From NCBI RefSeq assembly GCF_904848665.1, contig NZ_CAJHCQ010000001.1, forward strand, positions 186,001-250,000: a stretch of DNA of 64,000 nucleotides. Reading direction: 5' to 3'. The stretch comes from Paraburkholderia hiiakae. GTDB lineage: Bacteria; Pseudomonadota; Gammaproteobacteria; Burkholderiales; Burkholderiaceae. The notes under the pieces were generated by a model. That model saw only the letters and a list, made by a program, of their open reading frames with translations, did not search any database and had not been told where the DNA came from. The translations under genes were made by a program, and so were the position numbers. Shown here piece by piece: positions 57,740 to 64,000 of this stretch (positions are counted from its first letter, which is position 1; the number at the start of each line of letters is the position of its first letter).

Positions 57740-58663
57740 TCAGCTCTTCGCGCCCGCGACCTGCGCGCCGTCGTTGCCGTTCTTGCTACGCTTCGCGCGG
57801 CGATACGCCCACGCCATCAAGCCGATACCCACGATGATCATCGGCAGCGAGAGCCACTGCCCCATCGAAAGGCCGAGCGCGAGCAGGCCGAGGAAGTCGT
57901 CGGGTTCGCGTGCGAATTCGACCGTGAAGCGCGCGAGACCATAGCCGATCAGGAACATGGCCGAAATCGCGCCAACGGGGCGCGGCTTGCGCGCGAAAAG
58001 AATCAGCACGATGAAAAGCGCAATGCCTTCCAGCGCGATTTCATAGAGTTCGGAAGGATGGCGCGGCAGCAAATGGTATTGCGCGAACACGTCGTTCAAA
58101 TGCCACTGCGCGGCCAGTTGCGGATGCACGGCGAGCCACGCGGCGTCGTCGTTCGCGGCGCCCGGAAACAGCATGGCCCACGGCGAGTCGGGCGACGTCA
58201 CGCGACCCCACAACTCGCCGTTGATGAAGTTGCCGAGCCGGCCAAAGGCGAGCCCCGTAGGCACCATCGGCGCGACGAAGTCCGTGACCTGCAGCCACGT
58301 GCGGCCGCGTTGCCACGCGAACAGCACCATCGCGAAAGTTACGCCGAGGAAGCCGCCGTGAAACGACATGCCGCCTTCCCACACCTTGAAGATGTCGAGC
58401 GGATGCGCGAAATACCAGCTCGCCTTGTAGAAGAGCACGTAGCCGAGGCGCCCGCCCAGAATCGTGCCGAGCACACCGTAGAACAGCATGTCGTCGATGT
58501 CTTTCGCGGTCCAGCCCTGGGCAGCCACATAAGGCAGACGCAGGCGCAGACGGCCGATCACGATCGCCAGAATGAAGCCGACGAGATACATGAGGCCGTA
58601 CCAGCGCACGGCGAGCGGCCCGAGATGAATGGCGACGGGGTCGAAGTTCGGGTGAATGAGCAT
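57740..58663 (-). CDS. lgt: Prolipoprotein diacylglyceryl transferase
   Basis: A 307-residue inner-membrane enzyme transferring a diacylglyceryl group to lipobox cysteines, first step of lipoprotein maturation. The signature [14 protein letters not shown] is exact, and [19 protein letters not shown] and [12 protein letters not shown] are conserved. About seven membrane helices are visible. The start is ATG at 58663 (MLIHPNFDP); the frame extends to 58924 without family similarity. It is likely needed for the lipoproteins encoded elsewhere in the window (OmpA-like and SOD-like). Confidence 0.97.
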   Translation of the reverse strand: MLIHPNFDPVAIHLGPLAVRWYGLMYLVGFILAIVIGRLRLRLPYVAAQGWTAKDIDDMLFYGVLGTILGGRLGYVLFYKASWYFAHPLDIFKVWEGGMSFHGGFLGVTFAMVLFAWQRGRTWLQVTDFVAPMVPTGLAFGRLGNFINGELWGRVTSPDSPWAMLFPGAANDDAAWLAVHPQLAAQWHLNDVFAQYHLLPRHPSELYEIALEGIALFIVLILFARKPRPVGAISAMFLIGYGLARFTVEFAREPDDFLGLLALGLSMGQWLSLPMIIVGIGLMAWAYRRAKRSKNGNDGAQVAGAKS

Positions 58664-58886
58664 CGTGGATGAAGTCTTGTCGGCGATATCAGTTGAAATC
58701 GGGTTGTAAGCAGTAGCGCGCCACTTGCCAAGGAGGCCAAGCGCGTTGGACGTTTGCAAAGCGGCGAGGTTCGCCGCCAGCGTGTCATGGCGTGACATTA
58801 TCGCCGACGCGAGGGGGCGCGGACCAAAATGCACGCTTGGCAATGCGCCGCGTGGGTAACGGTGACAGATGAAGTACCGTGTGCGG

Positions 58887-59846
58887 CTAGCCCTCGCGCC
58901 TCTCCAAGCCCACCGCCGCCGCATATGCGCGCACGATCTCGATAAACGCCGCGAGAACCGGGCTCACCTCCGCCGAGCGCCAGACAAGTCCCGTCTCGAT
59001 GGCCGGCACCGCCCCGGCAAGCGGCCGGTATACGACGCCCGTGCGCCGCAGATGGCGCAGCGACTGCGGCACGAGCGCCACGCCCATGCCGGCCGAGACG
59101 AGGCTCACGATCGTCTGCATCTGGATCGCCTCCTGGCCGATGAGCGGCGCGAGGCCGGCTGCGCCGTAGCAGTCCATGATGGTGTCGTAGAAACCGGGGG
59201 CCAGATGGCGCGGAAAGACGACGAGCGGCGCGTCGGCGAGATCGCGCAGCCTGACGGGCTCATCGTGCCAGTCGTCGGTGGACGGGCCGCCAAGGCGCCC
59301 CGAAAGCGCCGACGGCATGGCGACCACGAGCGACTCGCGTGCGATCGGCTGGTAAGCAAGCTGCGCCGCGTGGCGCGGCGGCACGGGTGCGATCACGAGG
59401 CCCGCGTCGATGCGACCCGCCACCAGCTCTTCCACCTGCACGTCACTCGTAGCTTCGGCGAGCTGCAAGCGCACGCGTGGATAACGCGCGCCGAAATCGC
59501 GCAGTAAAAGCGGCAACAAGCCGTAGTCGGCAGTCGTTACGAAGGCCAGCGCGAGCACGCCCGCCTCGCCGCGCGCGAGGCTCTGCGCGAGCGGCCGCAG
59601 CGCTTCCGCACTCGCCAACAGGCGCCTCACCTCCGGCAACAGATCGGCGCCCACGGTCGTCAATTCCACCGACCGGCGCGTGCGCGCGAACAGCTCCACG
59701 CCCAGCGTCTCTTCCAGCGCACGAATGGCCTGCGAGAGCGGCGGCTGCGTCATCGAAAGGCGCGCCGCCGCGCGGCCGAAATGCTGCTCTTCGGCGACGG
59801 CCACGAAATAGCGAAGCTGGCGCAGATCGGGGATAGTCGGGTTCAT
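58887..59846 (-). CDS. LysR-family transcriptional regulator
   Basis: A 319-residue LTTR: an N-terminal winged HTH (residues about 6-65, [20 protein letters not shown]) and a periplasmic-binding-like effector domain. The sequence resembles the BenM/CatM type used for aromatic and acid metabolism rather than IlvY. ATG at 59846 is chosen over 59861. It diverges from ilvD across about 180 bases; regulation of ilvD is possible but not shown. Confidence 0.93.
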   Translation of the reverse strand: MNPTIPDLRQLRYFVAVAEEQHFGRAAARLSMTQPPLSQAIRALEETLGVELFARTRRSVELTTVGADLLPEVRRLLASAEALRPLAQSLARGEAGVLALAFVTTADYGLLPLLLRDFGARYPRVRLQLAEATSDVQVEELVAGRIDAGLVIAPVPPRHAAQLAYQPIARESLVVAMPSALSGRLGGPSTDDWHDEPVRLRDLADAPLVVFPRHLAPGFYDTIMDCYGAAGLAPLIGQEAIQMQTIVSLVSAGMGVALVPQSLRHLRRTGVVYRPLAGAVPAIETGLVWRSAEVSPVLAAFIEIVRAYAAAVGLERREG

Positions 59847-60026
59847 CGGTATCGGTCTCACGCTGGTGTCTGCTGGTGTCTTATTGATATTTTTTTCGAC
59901 TCATTAGACCACGAATAATATATTGGACAGTGTTCTCGCGAAATCGCATGCTTCGACAGACGTGCCGGCGCACCCCAAACCAGAAGACACGCCCGGCATC
60001 CGAGACAAACTCCACCGGAGGTCCCC

Positions 60027-61700
60027 ATGTCCTATAACCGTCGTTCGAAGCACATCACGCAAGGCGTCGCCCGCTCGCCCAACCGTTCGATGTTTTACGC
60101 GCTCGGCTATGAGAAGGCCGACTTCGACAAGCCGATGATCGGCGTCGCGAACGGCCATTCGACCATCACGCCGTGCAACGCCGGCCTGCAGCGCCTGACC
60201 GACGCAGCCGTCGACGCCATCAAGCGCGCCGACGCGAACCCGCAGACCTTCGGCACGCCCACGATCTCGGACGGCATGTCGATGGGCACCGAGGGCATGA
60301 AGTACTCGCTCGTCTCGCGCGAAGTCATCGCCGATTGCATCGAGACCTGCGTGCAGGGCCAGTGGATGGACGGCGTGGTGGTGATCGGCGGCTGCGACAA
60401 GAACATGCCCGGCGGCATGATCGCGCTCGCGCGCATCAACGTACCCGGCATCTACGTGTACGGCGGCACGATCCGCCCGGGCAACTGGAAGGGCAAAGCG
60501 CTGACCATCGTCTCGGCGTTCGAGGCCGTTGGCGAATTCACCGCGGGCCGCATGGCCGAAGAGGATTTCGAAGGCATCGAGAAAAACGCCTGCCCCTCCA
60601 CGGGTTCGTGCGGCGGCATGTACACCGCGAACACGATGAGTTCGTCATTCGAGGCGCTCGGCATGTCGCTCATGTACTCATCGACAATGGCCAACCCTGA
60701 CGAGGAGAAAGTCGACTCGGCGGCGGAATCGGCGCGTGTGCTCGTCGAAGCCGTGAAGCAGGACCTCAAGCCGCGCGACATCATCACAAAGAAGTCGATC
60801 GAAAACGCCGTGGCGCTCATCATGGCGACGGGCGGCTCGACCAACGCCGTGCTGCACTATCTCGCCATCGCGCATGCCGCGGAGATCGAATGGACCATCG
60901 ACGACTTCGAGCGCATGCGCAAGAAGGTGCCGGTGATTTGCGACCTGAAGCCCTCGGGCCAGTATGTCGCGACCGACCTGCACGAGGCCGGCGGCATTCC
61001 GCAGGTGCTCAGGATCCTGCTCGACGCGGGGCTCCTGCATGGCGACTGCATCACCATCACGGGCAAGACCATCGCCGAAGAACTCAAGGACGTGCCGTCC
61101 ACGCCCCGCGCGGACCAGAAGGTGATCTTTCCCATCAGCCAGGCGCTTTACAAGGAAGGCCATCTGGCGATCCTCAGGGGCAATCTTGCGACGGAAGGCG
61201 CGGTCGCCAAGATCACGGGCCTGAAGAATCCGGTCATCACGGGCCCCGCACGCGTATTCGACGACGAGCAGAGCGCGATGGAAGCGATCCTCGCGGACAA
61301 GATCAAGGCGGGTGACGTGGTCGTGCTGCGCTACCTCGGCCCGAAGGGCGGCCCCGGCATGCCGGAGATGCTCGCGCCGACTTCGGCGATCATCGGCAAG
61401 GGGCTTGGGGAGTCGGTTGGGCTCATCACCGATGGGCGTTTCTCGGGAGGCACCTGGGGCATGGTGGTGGGCCACGTCGCGCCGGAAGCGTTTGAAGGCG
61501 GCACGATCGCGCTCGTGCACGAAGGCGACTCGATCACCATCGATGCGCACAAGCTCCTGCTGCAACTGAACGTCGACGACGCCGAACTCGCGCGCCGCCG
61601 CGCGGCCTGGAAACAGCCCGCGCCGCGCTACACACGCGGTGTGATGGCGAAGTACGCAGCGCTCGCGCGCCCGGCGAACCAGGGCGCGGTGACGGGCTAA
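60027..61700 (+). CDS. ilvD: Dihydroxy-acid dehydratase
   Basis: A 557-residue Fe-S enzyme of branched-chain amino acid and pantothenate precursor synthesis. Cysteines at about 50 (TITPCNAG), 123 ([10 protein letters not shown]) and 195 ([12 protein letters not shown]) fit the [2Fe-2S] IlvD type. [20 protein letters not shown] is conserved. A good Shine-Dalgarno (ggagg) precedes the ATG. It links conceptually with panC/panD, since ketoisovalerate feeds pantoate. An AT-rich patch at 59880-59935 probably contains the promoter. Confidence 0.97.
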   Translation: MSYNRRSKHITQGVARSPNRSMFYALGYEKADFDKPMIGVANGHSTITPCNAGLQRLTDAAVDAIKRADANPQTFGTPTISDGMSMGTEGMKYSLVSREVIADCIETCVQGQWMDGVVVIGGCDKNMPGGMIALARINVPGIYVYGGTIRPGNWKGKALTIVSAFEAVGEFTAGRMAEEDFEGIEKNACPSTGSCGGMYTANTMSSSFEALGMSLMYSSTMANPDEEKVDSAAESARVLVEAVKQDLKPRDIITKKSIENAVALIMATGGSTNAVLHYLAIAHAAEIEWTIDDFERMRKKVPVICDLKPSGQYVATDLHEAGGIPQVLRILLDAGLLHGDCITITGKTIAEELKDVPSTPRADQKVIFPISQALYKEGHLAILRGNLATEGAVAKITGLKNPVITGPARVFDDEQSAMEAILADKIKAGDVVVLRYLGPKGGPGMPEMLAPTSAIIGKGLGESVGLITDGRFSGGTWGMVVGHVAPEAFEGGTIALVHEGDSITIDAHKLLLQLNVDDAELARRRAAWKQPAPRYTRGVMAKYAALARPANQGAVTG

Positions 61701-61741
61701 GCACGGGGCTGAACGCGGCTCAAGTCTTGACCGGCGGTTAA

Positions 61742-61776
61742 GCAAAGGGCGCACGTCCAGGACGTGCGCCCTTTGC
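61742..61776. terminator. Long inverted repeat after ilvD (terminator)
   Basis: gcaaagggcgcacgtcc (61742-61758) and ggacgtgcgccctttgc (61760-61776) are exact complements around one central base, giving a stable hairpin. The following sequence is only weakly T-rich. Confidence 0.65.
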
Positions 61777-61823
61777 TTCATAATGCGACGACACAGCCGG
61801 CGCACACGCGGGCGGAGACCAGT

Positions 61824-62183
61824 ATGAAAAGAAAGTCGCAAGCCTGGAACAAGATGGCGACGCTCGCCGCCGCGCTCGCCATCGGCATTGCCGGCGCACT
61901 CGGGGCAGCTCCGGCCCGCGCGCAGCATGGACCCACCGGCCTCGCGCTCGCCCAGCAGCAGAACTGCATGAGTTGCCATTCGGTGACGCGCAATTTCATG
62001 GGTCCCGCCCTGCGCGATGTCGCCGCGAAATACGCAGGCAAGCCCGACGCGCAGACCTATCTCTCACACAAGATTCTGGAAGGCAGCACCGGCGTATGGG
62101 GCACGGTGCCGATGCCGGCCAACACGCAGCTCAACCCCGGCCAGGCGGCTCAGCTCGCGAACTGGATCCTCACGCTCAAGTGA
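61824..62183 (+). CDS. Class I cytochrome c (c551/c552-like)
   Basis: A 119-residue secreted monohaem protein. The signal peptide (about residues 1-33) ends in PARAQ. The haem attachment motif is CMSCH, and Met in VPMP is the likely axial ligand. C-terminal LNPGQAAQLANWILTL is typical of small electron-transfer cytochromes. The ATG at 61824 follows ggaga. It follows ilvD with a terminator between; no electron-transfer partner is adjacent. Confidence 0.92.
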   Translation: MKRKSQAWNKMATLAAALAIGIAGALGAAPARAQHGPTGLALAQQQNCMSCHSVTRNFMGPALRDVAAKYAGKPDAQTYLSHKILEGSTGVWGTVPMPANTQLNPGQAAQLANWILTLK

Positions 62184-62243
62184 GGCGAACGGTGTGATGA
62201 CGCGTGGCGCTTGGTGGCCTCTCGCCGCGCGCACCCCGCTGAA

Positions 62244-62645
62244 TCAGGCCGAAGGCGGGTGTCCCGCGCGCGCAGCCAATTCTTCACGCACGGCGGCCTT
62301 CACCCAGTTCTTGAGTTCCGTTTCGAGCGCAAGACCGATCTCGCGCGACACCTGGCCCACAAGCCAGTTCGAATGCTCCTGCATCGCGGCGCTGCAGCGC
62401 GCCTCGATCACGGCCCGGCCTTCGCCGGTGAGCCATGTGAGGCAGCGGCCGCGCAGGCGCTCGACGAGCGCGTCGGCGTCGTGCGCAAAAAGGCCCTCTT
62501 CGCGTTCGGCCACGGCGGCCTTCACGGCGGCGGCTGTTGCGCTCTTCGCCTCTTCGACGTTGTGCGCGCGCAGCGGATTGCCGGCCACCATCACCTCGCT
62601 CAAGAGCGGAATCGCGGCATCTTCCGGGTCGTGCATGCCGGACAT
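62244..62645 (-). CDS. DUF2486-type protein
   Basis: A 133-residue protein found next to holC in Burkholderiaceae, which I recognise as DUF2486-like. It is mostly helical and charged: EDAAIPLLSEVMVAG near the N-terminus, then an Ala/Glu-rich middle and a helical C-terminus with one Trp-containing helix (SNWLVGQVSREIG). No signal peptide or catalytic motif is seen. ATG at 62645 has GGAGG five bases upstream; an ATG at 62657 lies upstream of that site. Function unknown. Confidence 0.7.
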   Translation of the reverse strand: MSGMHDPEDAAIPLLSEVMVAGNPLRAHNVEEAKSATAAAVKAAVAEREEGLFAHDADALVERLRGRCLTWLTGEGRAVIEARCSAAMQEHSNWLVGQVSREIGLALETELKNWVKAAVREELAARAGHPPSA

Positions 62646-62704
62646 GTCTACCTCCATCGAACGGGGCAGTCGGCCTCGCGCCGGTACGCCTCGCGCGTCC
62701 GGCC

Positions 62705-63121
62705 TCAGCCGCCCTGCTTGTAGTTGTTGAGCGCGTAACCGCGGTCGCGGTAGAAACGATAGCGCTCGCGGCCCGACGCGAGTTCGTCGGGCGCATCGCC
62801 AATCACTTCGAGCAAGCGCTCAAAGCGTGCGAATTGAGGCGGGACCTGCGCGCCGAGATTGAGCAGCACACGATGATGCGGCGCACGCTCGAGATCCGTT
62901 GCCAGCACGATGGGCGATTCGCCCGCATGCGGGCTCTCGGCCATGCAGTGCGGCACGAAGTCGAGCGGCGCAAAGGTCCACAACATTTCGTCGAACGCGC
63001 GCAGGCGCGCGGGCTCGGCCAGCACAACCGCCTGCTCGCCCGCCTGATACGCCTTGCGCACGAGGCGGCACGCATAAAGCAGCGAGTCGCCAACGTTCGT
63101 GTGGAAATCGATGCGCGTCAT
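62705..63121 (-). CDS. holC: DNA polymerase III subunit chi
   Basis: A 138-residue subunit that links the clamp loader to SSB. It starts MTRIDFHTNVGDSLLYACRL, and the segments AGEQAVVLAEPARLRAFDEM-LWTF, DFVPHCMAE and PIVLATD are chi-like, as is the C-terminal YRDRGYALNNYKQGG. Located between pepA and the DUF2486-type gene; pepA-holC is a common order. Confidence 0.92.
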   Translation of the reverse strand: MTRIDFHTNVGDSLLYACRLVRKAYQAGEQAVVLAEPARLRAFDEMLWTFAPLDFVPHCMAESPHAGESPIVLATDLERAPHHRVLLNLGAQVPPQFARFERLLEVIGDAPDELASGRERYRFYRDRGYALNNYKQGG

Positions 63122-63173
63122 GCCCACACCACTTTACACACGGGCAGGTCTGCAGCAATCACCATGCCTGCCT

Positions 63174-64000
<827 letters not shown>

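Overview
The window is GC-rich chromosomal DNA from a betaproteobacterium, most probably Burkholderiaceae of the Paraburkholderia/Caballeronia/Burkholderia group. The evidence is the set of family-typical linkages: nadE-glnB, hemC-hemDX-hemY divergent from ppc, tamA-tamB, a DUF3460 gene coupled to scpA, panC-panD, zapA followed by 6S RNA, and pepA-holC. No rRNA, convincing tRNA, insertion sequence, prophage or CRISPR array was seen. Almost every gene is core metabolism, envelope biogenesis or housekeeping, and coding density is high.

Layout. 1-8.4 kb: the 3' end of a porin gene, the nadE-glnB operon (NAD synthesis and PII nitrogen signalling), a FemAB-like acyltransferase, a GIY-YIG protein, a large membrane PAS-GGDEF-EAL c-di-GMP protein and inorganic pyrophosphatase. 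8.7-12.5 kb: an aldehyde dehydrogenase / short-chain dehydrogenase / MFS transporter cluster, the most accessory-looking catabolic unit here. 12.6-20.7 kb: the haem operon hemC-hemDX-hemY opposite ppc. 20.7-31 kb: a SAM methyltransferase divergent from an XRE/MmyB-type regulator, argH, a YneE/bestrophin protein, a duplicated LprI-like protein, an Orn/Lys/Arg decarboxylase, dcd, a degenerate Cu/Zn-SOD-like lipoprotein and the Mrp/ApbC Fe-S carrier.

31-46 kb: an OmpA-like lipoprotein, metG, tamB/tamA (outer-membrane assembly), DUF3460-scpA (chromosome condensation), panC and panD (pantothenate), an orphan ParA-like ATPase and a hotdog thioesterase. 45.3-54.8 kb: a compact late-cobalamin cluster. 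cobU-cbiB-cobD-btuF run on the plus strand; btuC-btuD-cobT-cobS-cobC and cobQ run on the minus strand. Together they import corrinoids and attach the aminopropanol arm and lower ligand. No corrin-ring genes and no obvious cobalamin riboswitch are present.

55-64 kb: a coiled-coil ZapB-like gene plus zapA (cell division), 6S RNA (ssrS), an EVE-domain protein, a SIMPL protein, lgt, a LysR regulator divergent from ilvD, a class I cytochrome c, a DUF2486-type protein, holC and the 3' part of pepA.

I found no convincing new multi-gene system. The best leads are small: a 24-bp perfect palindrome just upstream of 6S RNA, an orphan strong terminator with a 16-bp palindrome upstream of metG (possible sRNA or leader), a SOD-like lipoprotein lacking several metal ligands, a 12-bp repeat that puts successive in-frame stops at the end of an orphan ParA gene, and a 4x10-bp repeat in the nadE leader.
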